A DNA stretch of 64,000 nucleotides from Ligula intestinalis (Eukaryota > Platyhelminthes > Cestoda > Diphyllobothriidea > Diphyllobothriidae), in NCBI GenBank assembly GCA_036362985.1, contig JAYGXS010000002.1, positions 86,564,224-86,628,223 on the forward strand, written 5' to 3'. A model generated the notes under the pieces. It was not told where the DNA came from. It worked only from the letters and a program-made list of their open reading frames with translations, and did no database searches. Shown piece after piece: positions 22,888 through 33,844 of the stretch (within the stretch, counting starts at the first letter, position 1; the number at the start of each line of letters is the position of its first letter). The translations under genes were made by a program, and so were the position numbers.

Positions 22888-23574
22888 TCAGTGCGATCTC
22901 AGTTTTTCTTCACGCTTGTGTCTGCTTCGCCGACTTGTTGGCCTTATTCGAGCTGACTCAAGCCGTTTGCGCACCGCCTGGTAGGCAAGATGAAGGTCTA
23001 TGGCCCTGCTAAGTGTGCCAGTCGAAGACCAAATTTCCAGCAGAAATCTAGCCATCTTGTCAATGTCTCAGCCTAACAGCCTTGCATTGTCGAAGATGAA
23101 GGTGTGGTTCTTCTGCTGTACGTGTTCATAGACCATAGACAGCTTATCCTTGCGGTTGATTGCGAGCTAATGCTCATGCAACATGGTGCCAAGGCGTCTG
23201 CCCGTTTCACCGACATACCTTGCATCGCAGTCTTGACATGACATGCTGTAGACCACGGCTGACTATTCTGTCGACGGAAGCTGGTGTTTGGGCCTCATAG
23301 TCTGCTGTCTGATGATCAATTCTGGCTTGTGAGCGACACCGATCTCGAATGTCTTCGGAATTCCTGCAGTCGCCTCGAATATGTTCTTTGCATAAGGGAT
23401 AGAGAGCCAAAACTTGGGGCCTTCTTCTTTCGACCGTTCAAGGTGGAGCATCTTAAGACACTTGCGTATGAAGGACTTTGGATAGCCGTTGGCTTTAAAG
23501 AGGGCATGCAAGTATTTAGATTGGAGTAAGTGTTTAACGTTTTGGAAGGTCCAGAGTTGGGTTGCCTTTAACAA
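22888..23574 (-). pseudogene. Penelope-like linker plus GIY-YIG endonuclease (family B)
   Basis: One minus-strand frame of 229 codons reads almost through. Linker: ANGYPKSFIRKCLKML, GPKFWLSIPYAKN, GVAHKPELIIRQQTMRPK. Then the endonuclease: VVYSMSCQDCDARYVGETGR (C-x-x-C-x-x-x-YVGET core), HTFIFDNARLLG, MARFLLEIWSSTGTLSRAI (E as catalytic candidate) and AIDLHLAYQAVRKRL. Three internal stops interrupt it, after PSTE, LHEH and LLG, with no frameshift. That indicates decay by point mutation only. The RT is lost on the 5' side, where the sequence meets a plus-strand copy of a B-type 3' end at 23.6 kb. It differs strongly from family A, so it is a separate lineage. Confidence 0.85.
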
Positions 23575-23619
23575 TGAGGCTACGATTAATGGGTCTGATA
23601 CCCATATCTGCTAATGCTT

Positions 23620-23715
23620 CCCGTTTATATCTCTGATGATGAATCCACGATGGATATCGAACCATCAGGCGAATAAAAATGTTGTCTCAGCGATCGGTTC
23701 GTCTTCTTTTCAGTT
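23620..23715 (+). repeat. Penelope-like 3' end, family B, inverted relative to its ORF
   Basis: CTCTGATGATGAATCC, a GATGGAT hairpin partner, ATCGAACCATCAGGCGAATAAA and TCTCAGCGATCGGTTCGTCTTC match the reverse complements of 43020-43095 and 43440-43520. The order is box CUGAUGA, hairpin, GAA, then CCAUC where the consensus has ACGUC, so the ribozyme-like core is damaged. It lies on the opposite strand from the adjacent family B frame and caps its truncated 5' side. Confidence 0.65.
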
Positions 23716-23724
23716 ACGGTTTAC

Positions 23725-25545
23725 ATAAGGGCCAGTGTTGGATTTAAAACGCGGAATTTGTATCCTTCCTATCCCTATGCGCAAGGTTACCTTCATTTTT
23801 CAGGCGGGGCGTTTCTATCAGCATGCCTTATTTTTGGGGCATAATAGTAATCTGTACCTAAAAACATCCCTTTCAAGAGGTCGCAATACTAATTATTAGG
23901 GAAGCTTATTGAAGTATAAATAGTAAAAAAGTCACATTTTGACTGTTAAGTAAGCGCCCTTTCAACGGCTATGCAAACTACACCCAGAAACGTGACACAA
24001 ATGGTGTTTTGCCCCATCAACTTTGCAGGCCCACTAAAACTACTAGATATTTTTTTGCGTACGATTTATTGTAATTCTATTTATTACACAATTGTGATAG
24101 GAACGTTTGCCTTACAAACTAACCAGTTGAAAACAAATGCCTTCGTTTTTAATAAAAAGTTCCCGCTAGTGAGCGGTTCCGAAGAAAATCTGCATTTTGA
24201 CTTGATACTTTGCATATTAAACTATATGCCAAACATCTTCGCGGAAGCACACTTCTATAATTTATTCAAATTTTGATGATAGAGTCGTCTTCTACTCGTA
24301 TATGCTGCTGTATTTATGAAGATCCTATTCAGTATTACGTGCGTGGCATCAATAACTCTGAGGATGGCTTATTACACGATGATAACTTTGCAAACATCTT
24401 AAAGATTTTTACTGAAAAGAAACCTTTGCATGTTTCCATCATATTTATGTTAAAAAACGTCAATTTGCATGAAGTTTTATAGGTATTGAAACGCCGATGA
24501 AGATGCGGAAGTTATTGGAGTAGTGCTTTTCGGAATGCATGCAACAAAAATGTCTACAAGTGTATTTAGTTACAAGTCAGTGGATCATTCTGCAGACATA
24601 GACTAATAATTTTTCGTTTAAATGGTGTTTTCAAGATCAAATTTAGATACTTTTCCGAATTTGTATGTAAATCACAAAAAATGTGATCGATGCCTTGTGA
24701 AACAAGCTCGGATGTCGAATATCCCCACCTTTGCAGAAGAGGCGGCCGGCTAATTTGCTGTTTTTTAGAAAAACCTTCATTTACTCCAACTGTACTGCAA
24801 AACTGTCGAAACCTTTTGATGCTGAAATAATATTTGTTCTATAAGGAGAAGATAAGATGTATAATCACTGAATTAGAAATTTATGGTTGAAGAAAAATTT
24901 TTGACGAATACGATGAGCGCAGGCAAACAACAAAATACTATGATATTTTCTTTGTTGTATGGGGCAAAGTTGATGAACTAGTCTCCGTTTTTAAAATTTG
25001 TTGACTTTTTTCGAAGCACTAATGGAACACCAATGGTGACATGTCTGTAAATTTTGGGTAACTTGGGAAATGATTTAAGCTTGCAAAAAGCAATGTAAAA
25101 CCTCGCTAAGCATGTGTGCATTCGGCATGTTGTTAACCTGTCTGCGGGCTTGTGGTCGCGAAATGAGAGCTTAAACTCTATCGAAAGATTTACAAAGACA
25201 TCGCTTATCGAGTTGGCCGCGACGGCTATTTTGGAGGCGTGTATCAAAATTTGTTCTAGAGAAAATAAACCCGGGTACGCGTAGGCGTGTCCTCGGTGGC
25301 AATGACTGTTTACTTGCATATCTGGCTGAGGGGTCTGCCTAGACCCGAACTACCTACTATCCTAGCCACGCCTCATCGTACGTTCTCTGTCGTTTGTTCA
25401 TCCTGAGGTCCCGTAAGCGATAGCCATTTTGTGAGACAGGATAAAATTAGAACTAACTGCAGGCGACCGGGACGAGAAACGCCCTGCTCACTTAAAATAG
25501 GTAGCCGTGCCATAAAGTTCAGGAGAAGTGAATATTCCAGCGGCT
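23725..25545. other. no gene seen
   Basis: A+T-rich. Frames at 23971-24276 (101 codons, Phe/Ile/Asn-rich), 24273-24482 and 24978-25319 (minus, 113 codons) have composition typical of random A+T-rich DNA and no motifs. Confidence 0.45.
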
Positions 25546-25549
25546 CATT

Positions 25550-25712
25550 CTAAAACTAACCCTAACATAAAACAACTATATATTTTATTTTAACCTCAAC
25601 CCTATCTTAAACCTAGAGACGACAATAAACATGGAAGCAAACCTTAATCCTTAACATAATCTTGGCCATAAGTCTATTATTCAACCTAATCCTACACTTA
25701 AACCTAAGATGT
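25550..25712. repeat. degenerate telomere-like (CCCTAA-related) tract
   Basis: Repeated near-matches to CCCTAA/CCTTAA units occur in one orientation: CTAACCCTAACATAAA, AACCTCAACCCTATCTTAAA, AACCTTAATCCTTAACAT and CAACCTAATCCTACACTTAA. The tract is too degenerate to be a recent telomere addition and is best described as an old interstitial tract or a satellite of similar unit. Confidence 0.5.
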
Positions 25713-25799
25713 GACCTTAGTTTTACACATAGTTTCCCGGAACTTGGCGCAAAGCTACATGTATTCTGAGTTGTTTGGGTTCCCATATTTTTAACGATA

Positions 25800-25905
25800 G
25801 AAACAACTTTGCGAAAATTCCCATTGAAAATTTCAGAAGATAAATTGGCGAACATACGTTTGTTTTGGATAAATTCTCGTCAGGCCTTTACATTTATATG
25901 TTATG
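25800..25905 (-). repeat. Penelope-like 3' end, family D, with mutated hammerhead
   Basis: Nearly identical to 15731-15825 in the same orientation. The minus strand gives GGC, CUGACGA, GAAUUUAUC, then CAA instead of GAA, stem III AACA/UGUU (perfect), C and GCC. The G12-to-C change should abolish cleavage although the fold is otherwise the best preserved in the family. It lies about 450 bp downstream of the family J ORF relic on the same strand, which suggests D is the 3' end of J. Confidence 0.7.
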
Positions 25906-25914
25906 AATAGTGTA

Positions 25915-26130
25915 GACGGCCCGGCGTCCAGGAACGCCGATAAGGTGTGCGTGGCTGGACTTGGGACTTGGTCGTCTCTGCGGGGGCCCGTTTCCGAGGC
26001 CTGTGGTCCGCTGTGGGTGGCCGTGTTACTTAGTTTCGCCCATGGCAACTGGGGCGCCGCGACGAAATTCTTTTGGGCACATAGCAGCGGTCTGCAAGAT
26101 TTATTGGATCCATGGCATTTCGAGAGAGCT
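25915..26130 (-). repeat. X module, second copy
   Basis: Reverse complement of 15845-16085. It sits between the family J endonuclease relic and the family D end, all on the minus strand, which fits an untranslated 3' segment of one element. It is more G+C-rich than its surroundings. The 84-codon plus-strand frame crossing it looks incidental. Confidence 0.6.
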
Positions 26131-26344
26131 CTTCAGTTGCTGCCTCTCATTGCGTAACGTGAAGCACATAAGAGAAAATACTAATTGAATTCATGCAGAA
26201 AAATTGATACAAACACAAGTTCGTAAGAAATGGCCAAGAGGCTAATCAATAACATAAGAATTCAAAACGCTTTGCTCAGCGAAAAACGGGAAAATACGTC
26301 TGAGGTAAGGATTTGGGAGGGGAAATGTGTAAACCGGGGGGCCA

Positions 26345-26990
26345 ATGTTACCAATGCGGAGTTAAATTCACAGCATGCTCAAACTGTTTACATAGGTCGG
26401 GTTTGAACAGACCTATGTAGGCTGCCTCCAGGTAGCGTAAGGTGCGAGTTGTTTGTGTCCGAACAAATACTCGGAAAAAAAGATTTTGGGTCAACAGAAT
26501 GGCCCGTGTCTAGCAGATGTTAAGCAATCGATTACCGGGGAATTCTGTTTTTTTGTTTCAGTAACCAGCTAGGTAAATTTTCCTAAGCTATGGTGGCCAA
26601 TTGCCGTTGCGTTTGCTCTATATATTTGCATCCGCAAGTGCATGTAAATTCATAAAAACAGTTTGAAGTGGCGTGCAAAGGCAAGGCATCCTTCGCATTA
26701 GGAATTGGTAAAGGCCTCGTTGGATTGCAAATTATAAGATCGGCAGCATTTTACGTCCCTTCAATGGCATCCAGAAAGCGTCTTTTGATGGTATTCAGTG
26801 TGTTATCGCCCATGAAGTGCAAGGAAATGAAAACGTGCTTTTTTGGTGCTAACTGCCGAGTCAATTTAGATCTTAGAGGTTCATTATATTTGTCTACAAA
26901 CTGACTTGGATATCCTTGCTTTAATAAGATGCCTTTAAGTTTGGCTAATTCATCATCCAATGTATCCAGAAAACAGATCCAGGTATTCAA
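26345..26990 (-). pseudogene. Penelope-like linker plus endonuclease (family J)
   Basis: The minus-strand frame starts in the region after the RT (LDTLDDELAKLKGILLKQGY, PSQFVDKY), passes FMGDNTLNTIKRRFLDAIE and NAKDALPLHATSN, then the endonuclease FYEFTCTCGCKYIEQTQRQL (CTCG plus Y-I core) and HLLDTGHSVDP. After a frameshift in a T run it ends RTLRYLEAAYIGLFKPDLCK. At least four stops and one frameshift break it. The usual G of the Y-I-G core is E here. The order of parts matches 33.1-33.8 kb. Confidence 0.8.
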
Positions 26991-29900
26991 TAAATCTTGC
27001 TGTTACTGCTATCTTTAAATTTTCACCTAGGAAACGTTGCTTTAAATTCCTATATTTTGTTTATGCTACGATACATGACATAACATACAATGGTTTCCCT
27101 AATTTGTATTCTTGTTTGTCTCAGAATGTCAAGCAGCTCTTGAAACATCTTCTCCAGAATTAGTTTCTGCTGGATCTAAGCCAGATTTCTGGGCTTCGAA
27201 AAAAAGCCTCGTGCTACCCTGAGATCAGTGATCGCAATTAGAATAGACGTCAGTTTCGACCGGACATTTTTACTGATAACATTTTTTGGTAGAGAACAGC
27301 ATTATATTTTTGCATATATAAATACTTATTTTCTTTTAGTTTGTCATTAAGTTTAGTTTATTCATTAAGTTGATGGTTTATTAATTAGTTTAAGTAGTTT
27401 TAGTTTAGTTTTAGTTGAGGTTATTTTACATTGAGTTCACTTTTTAGCTTACCGTTTAGTTTTATTAGTTCTAGTTTATTTTTTAATTTGGCGAGTTCAG
27501 TTTCAGTCTTATTTATTCATTTTTTTAAAAAATCTTCCTTCCGAGATAGATCGTACCCGTATAACCCTTATTATTATCGCTTCCGTATTACGCAAACCAG
27601 GCTTTCCGTTACTGTGGTATCGTTTATAAGGAATAATTGCCTATTTTTCCTCAGCCAAGTGGTCAGATAAAATTGATACGATGATGAATAATGGTGTGCA
27701 ACTTTTCTTTTATCCTTCATGCAGCTTCGCTCTTTATGTTTCCACTTGATTGCAGGTGAAACGCCTATCGCAAGAATCATTGAGGAAACTCTCGAAATTC
27801 TGACCACAATAATCCTTTACATATTCGTTTGTCACCAAGAGCTGTTTAAGGCGCACAGTTGGCCTGAATTATTCGTTGATAATACCACCCACCTGTAGTG
27901 CACACTCAACTGGTAATTTAAACTAAAACCAGTGTATAAATAAAAACATAGTTTAGATATAAAAAAATTAAATTTGATCATTTTAGTTCACCGATTATAG
28001 AGAGAAGCAAAAACTGGAAACTACAGAAAAGTTTATTGAGTTTTCGAAATATATTTTTAATTCAATTTATCTGGTCTTTGCCATAAGGATAGCATATATG
28101 ACCTCAGGAGGACACGAATATGACAATGCCCTCGACGTATTATATGTAGCCTTATGTTAATTTCCCGATTTTTACCGAAAAACAGCCGGAGCACAGACCT
28201 TAAAGATAATGCTTATACTAACTTCAACCCTTGTCTGCTCCCTTATCTTAACTACAATCAAAACTTAAAATTAAATGTCAAACTGTTATCACTGGAGATT
28301 AGCGTTAAATGCTTTGTATTTCAAGGTGTTTATAATCTTGTTTCCCACCGGGGAGAGGGTGTCTCACCGAAATATTGATTGATCGGGTGGTGAAAATGTT
28401 CAGCTAAGCTTTGTTTTTTAATTAATATTTTGCACTGGCTTCAAAAGCGTACAACTATGTGCAGTCGGAACTCATACATTCCAATAAACATCAAATCAAA
28501 TAACTAAAAGGTTGGCCAGCTCAAAAACGGATTAGATATGTGTATGTCATCAAGATCCAGTATCCAATATCTGTTCTCATGATCTGATATTGAGCGCGGA
28601 CTAGAGTCGATAGTGCACAGTTTGGGCAAACCGTTCTAAAAGATCCACAAGGGTATGAATGCAGACTGAAAGAAGGCTTTTTTTCATCTTATTGCGCAAA
28701 CAAGAACTCTCTTCAGCATGCCGGATCAAAAAGAAAAAAAAACAACGTTGCCTATATGCGCACTAGGTTTCGATGGTTGTCAAAATTTTGACGGATTGAA
28801 TGAGGAATGAACAATCCCAAAACAACGCGGGCTCACTCTATAGGCACCACTGTCGCGGCAGAAACCGTTTTTTGAATTCAGTTATATGCTTAATTGGCGC
28901 TCGCGACGATTTTCGCCCCTCAAGATTTGTTGATATATCAGGCCAGTGGATCGGTGCTTGCTTATTTCTGCATAGTTTTATACAGAAAACGCCACCTCCA
29001 CAGGATATTGAATGTGTTATTTATTTGATTTGTATGAGAAAAAATGGCAAATTTCTAAATTCACGGGCACTTGACACAGATTTAAGTGCCTTATTTATGG
29101 GGCGTAGCGCAAATATCACTGCGTTTAAAGAACATGAGACTGGTTAATTGACGATTGCCAAAATTAAAGGGAAACAACTGGTTAATTGTCATGGCAAACT
29201 TTCGTCAGTCTTGACTGAAGTGCCCGTTTATCTTTGAACTGTATATGCACGGCTATTAAAAAGAGTAGCTCCTGCGAGATCCTTAGCGTCTTCATTATTC
29301 TGGCTTTTATTTTCACACTCGATAATAAATGTAAGATAATCGTTTCAAAACTCCGGTGTGGTAAAATTTTGCTGAACATTTTGTCAAAAAGTAGAGTAAA
29401 ATATGAATCGTTAATGCTTCACCTTTTTTGTGAGCAATGCCGCAGGTTTTTGAATTTGCTTAACCACTCCTACATGAAAGAACAGTCCTATAATTACAAT
29501 GTTAAATGTGTGTATTTTTAACGCCCTTTTGCTAAAGCCTTGGGCAAAATTACAAGACATAAACCAATTATACGGCTCGAGTTATTTGATAACGGCAGCA
29601 GAAAAGAAAGTACATTTTAAAAATCACGTTTAACATTGAGAGACATTATTAAAAATCCTGAATAAATAATTATTTAAAAGACTATTTGAACCAACTAGTC
29701 AAAATCTCTCGACAAAAAAGATTTGTGGAATTAACCATGCAGGAAATATTTTTAAGTGTATGTCATAACAAAAACATTAATTCCAGCCGAGCGATGTAAC
29801 GCAGCTGTACCTAATACGCTTCAAAGCTCATCTTTTACACAAATGTGCACATATTATACCGTTCAGTGATGATATTGAATGAAAAAGCTGTAATTTAGAT

Positions 29901-32900
29901 TACATTGGGGACGTAAGGAGCCAGAGCTGACAATCTTCAAAAACGATTACTTCGAAAGCATAGAATACTACTCTTTGGATGATTTAAATACCTTTTTATC
30001 CAATATGCAGCGTCAATAGGAGTACGAATATCAGCGGTGACCAAGCCAATCATATACTATTGAAAGAATACCAATACTTCATACACTGCGATAATATTCG
30101 GTATGAACGCGAGGAAGTCTACGTATTGTCTGTGTCGCAACTTATCAACTTAGATGTGGGCTTCTTTGAGCTTCTCCCCTTTTTGTGGATAAATGAGAAA
30201 GGTTCCGCAAAATTTTTGAAATCGACACGTCATAAGCACATAAAACTATTAAGCTGACCCACCGCAAGTTACCCAGACTGGGAACATAATAATTGGAACA
30301 CTAGGCAGCCAGCAGCTGAGAGCAGTGTGTCAAAATACATAAAATTCAAACGGGTGAGTTCACTACATCCGCAAACCCCATGTTGTCTTACGACGCGATC
30401 TGCCTAAGTTAGGAGTTACAAGATTTTTTTGTTGGCCCAAATAAATATTCCTACAAGGCCAGCATTTCAGAGCAAAATTGCGTGAATTGCTTAAATGCAG
30501 GCCAGCCTGATTTCATTATTATTCAATGTCTGTAACGACAAAAAACGAGTCCTCGTCATCGGATTTTGAGTAGTTGTGTAGTGCTAGCAACGATAGCTGA
30601 TTGCAGAGGGCAAACGAGTCAGTTGTTTGTATCTTAACTGGTTTAAGCACCCGCTTTGCAACGGAAAATGAATCACGCTTTCAGTGTAAATAAATGGAGG
30701 AACAAGTACGGAATAGTAGGTCAAAAGGAAATCTTGTGTGACGGAATATTTATCGTCAGCAATTGAGAAGAGTAAAGCGATTCGGTTTCTCTTGGTCAGA
30801 GCATAACAGTCTGTGAAACATGGGGTACTCTGCTTGAATCTACTCACCATACCATCAAGCATGTCAGGGTTGATTTTTAAATATAAAAACGCTCTGGCCA
30901 ATTAATGGTAATGCTCTCAAGATTGCAAAGGCTCTTGCAATACCAAATGTATCCTATAACCAGCATAGAAAAGCACCGCAATAAAGTGACCTTGTGCAAA
31001 CTCCCAGGGCAAGGAGAGAAAGGTTCAAGGTTAATTTTATAACAAGGCTTTACGTTATGGTAAGTGTTTACGTTAAATTTACAGCTCGAGCACGCCTATA
31101 CATTTGCACTGTGTAAGATCTACTTTTTCCGCGTTTTTAAATTAGTTTCAATGTCAGTTTCTGTTAAGGATTGATATAGGATTGCTAAGCACATTCTAAA
31201 TTGAGATTTACTCTTTGAATGATTCCGTTAAACAAGGAGGAATCTCATAGCTCATTGAGAGCGCCCATAGAAACTATGATCGTTTGATGTTTGCCACGCG
31301 CTAGACGACCTCTACTACTAATGAAGTTGAATTAAAATCTTGTTTGCACTTGTGTTACTTCGTTACAACTTGATTTAAGTCAGAGCCAGTAAAAACGTGT
31401 AACGCACACCTGATTGGTAATAACTCAGTGGATTATTTTCGTCCACAGGCAGGTACTACCAAATGGTTTTTAATATCTGTTTCAAATCCACTTAACTTTT
31501 TTAAATTCATTAACGTCTCCAGTTTTTGAGTTCTGAATGTACAGCAGATTTATTATCAAATGAAACTTGCTGATCGAAATTCAACTACTTAGTCCTTTAT
31601 ATGTTGCCCATTTCAGATTAAAATACTGGCTGAATTTATTGCAAACAAAACCTACTTCTCCAAGGACAAAATTTAGAATTTTGGGTGAAGTTCAACTGTT
31701 TTTAATCTTCAAGACAATTCTTATAGTTTTTATTCCGAGGAGTCACATTTGAGCAGTTTCGAGCGTATTTATGAAGCACGTTAATCTGAGGAAGGAGTAC
31801 TTAAAAAACTTCGTCCTCTCGAGGATAGAAGCTGTAGTACTTGAACATCAGAAGGCGCAAAATGTGGACAACCACGCTTAGGAACAAGGAGTTATTTTAT
31901 ACCAGAATACTCATCAGTAAAGATGATTTTCTTTTTGTCATTAAGGATAAGGCTGAGAAGAACAAGTGAGCACATTTTTCGCACAGTTCGATAGAAGCGA
32001 ATAAGTGCACATGGGACAGTATGGAGGCAGCATTAGGTCAAGAAGAATAATTTAACGTTTTTCTCCCCACTAGTTAACGCATTTATATTCATGAAGCTGA
32101 CTGCATTTATCAAAGAATAAGCCGAAATTTGATAAATTGAGGTATATGGACCTTTCGCGTTATTGCTGGAAGTAGTTTGTTATCAATTTCTCATGTGTAT
32201 TCACGAATGCGAGACTTATGCTTTTTTATTTTTTTAGAAAACAGTTGATAGTTTCAGACCTTCATTTACGCAGTACACAACTGTAGTGCATTTTAAAAGA
32301 AAGTTCAAATCTTTGGTTCTGGACGTCAGTTTTACTCGGTGCTTAATGTTCATATTTAAAAGAAATTTGGCAAACAACCAAGCCTATAACCGGTAGGAAA
32401 TTGAGCGCTCTGAAAATAATAACTTAGGTGAACTTCAGAGGTTTTGTTGGTTTCAAAAGTTTGATAAATTAAAGTTGTTATGGCAGTCGTTTGTGCAGTC
32501 TATAGTGCACACTGGATGCTTAAAATTATTCACCAGAGATGCAAGATTACCTCAAGACACGAGCTTATGGTCAACAAGGCTATACCCTTTCTTGTAGAAT
32601 AAAATAAACCACGAGCCCCTCTATAATATGAACTTGGCCTTATAATCAAAACATAGGGTATTGTTGGCAAATGTACGGCAAATTTTAGTTTTGTCTAAAA
32701 TATACTGGAGGCTCTTAAATACTTAGAAAAAACTTCAAACTGAAGAAAGGAAGACGTGAAATACCTAAAGTTATGACATTTTGCGAAATTGATGATATTT
32801 CGTTAACGTTGCATAGTAAATTTGAAGCTTTTGTTCCCCGGTACAAGTTTAAAGCAGGCATAAACGGCAGGATTTATTGAGATGAATAAATTGCGTGACA

Positions 32901-33105
32901 GCTTCTCAGCTGCATTTTGTCGCTGCATGAGGAATATAATGATGAGACATAGAGCAGTTGGAAATTTCACAGAATTAATGGCATAACAGCAAGGAACGTG
33001 GTTAGGTTTTAAAAAGCTTTATAAAGTACAGTGCGTTAAATCACCTTATGGGCGCTAGTGGGTGAAGGCAGGTAACGAAAAAAACTTTAGAATTAAAGTA
33101 AATAA
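26991..33105. other. long stretch without a supported gene
   Basis: 27333-27485 is a low-complexity run of TTTAG/TTAGTTT-like units. The longest open frame is 28800-29147 (plus, 115 codons, Cys- and Arg-containing, no recognised domain). Others (29234-29521, 30584-30901) are A+T-driven. I found no PLE, SINE or LK copy between 27.5 and 33.1 kb. Confidence 0.5.
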
Positions 33106-33109
33106 CCAA

Positions 33110-33840
33110 TTTCCAGGGCAATTGGAAGTTGACAACCTGGTCAAGCTGCTTGCATAGGTCGGATTTCTCCCACCGTATGTAGGCAGCTTCCAAATAGCGC
33201 ACGGTTTGGTTTGTTCGGGCCCAAACAAGTACTCAAAACGATGCTTTGACGTCCACAGAATGACTGCTGGCTAGTAGGTGCTTGGTAATAGACGACCGTA
33301 GTATTCTGCCTTCTTGCCTGAAAAGCCAGTTGGCCAAGGGCTCAGCGGCCCTGGCTGCCAGTTGCCTTTGCGTACGCCAAATGTACTTGCATGCGTTAGT
33401 ACATGTGAATTCACACACATAATTTGAGGTGGTGTGCAATGGCAAGGCATCCTTTGCCCATTTTACTGGAGTGCTTTTAGTTGAACTTATGAAGACAAAT
33501 TTTGCTGCGTTGTACGACCTTTCTATAGGAAAGCGCAACCGTCACTTGGTTCTATTGGAAATATCGTCACCCCTAAAGCCTATTTGGCCGCAGCAAATTG
33601 CTATACTTCCGATTAAAGCGTGTCGGATAGCCACAGTTGAGTAGGGCTGATTCGATGCACGAAAGCTCTTTAGGCAGGGTATCATAAGAGAAAATTTTCC
33701 TTGCTCATTGAAAGAGTGTATATACCAGCTTTCGCTTCCACTAAATTGGCACAAAACGCATGAAGTGTAAGTACTGCCCTTTCCAGGTAATTTCGTGGAA
33801 AACCAAATGCCGTATCCAACTGCCTGCTTTAAAAAGGGCA
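33110..33840 (-). pseudogene. Penelope-like RT tail, linker and endonuclease (family J)
   Basis: Minus strand, in order: the RT C-terminal block (HEITWKGQYLHFMRFVPI, then WKRKLVYTL), linker (LPKELSCIESALLNCGYPTR, FNRKY), then after a frameshift near 33570 GFRGDDISNRTK, the endonuclease (YVCEFTCTNACKYIWRTQRQ), ITKHLLASSHSVD and finally ARTNQTVRYLEAAYI and NFQLPW. Internal stops occur in the RT tail, after NRTK and after VKASF. CxCG has become CTNA and Y-I-G has become Y-I-W, so the nuclease core is lost. The block GQY-FVP matches GQC-FVP in family C, tying the two lineages to one RT type. No 3' end was found downstream. Confidence 0.8.
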
Positions 33841-33844
33841 CAGT

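Noticed and set aside
24000..24480. 101- and 69-codon plus-strand frames as genes
   Set aside because: Composition is typical of A+T-rich noncoding DNA, with no motif, no splice context and no conservation within the window.
28800..29147. 115-codon frame as a gene
   Set aside because: No domain, no second copy, weak start context; kept only as a note in the interval.
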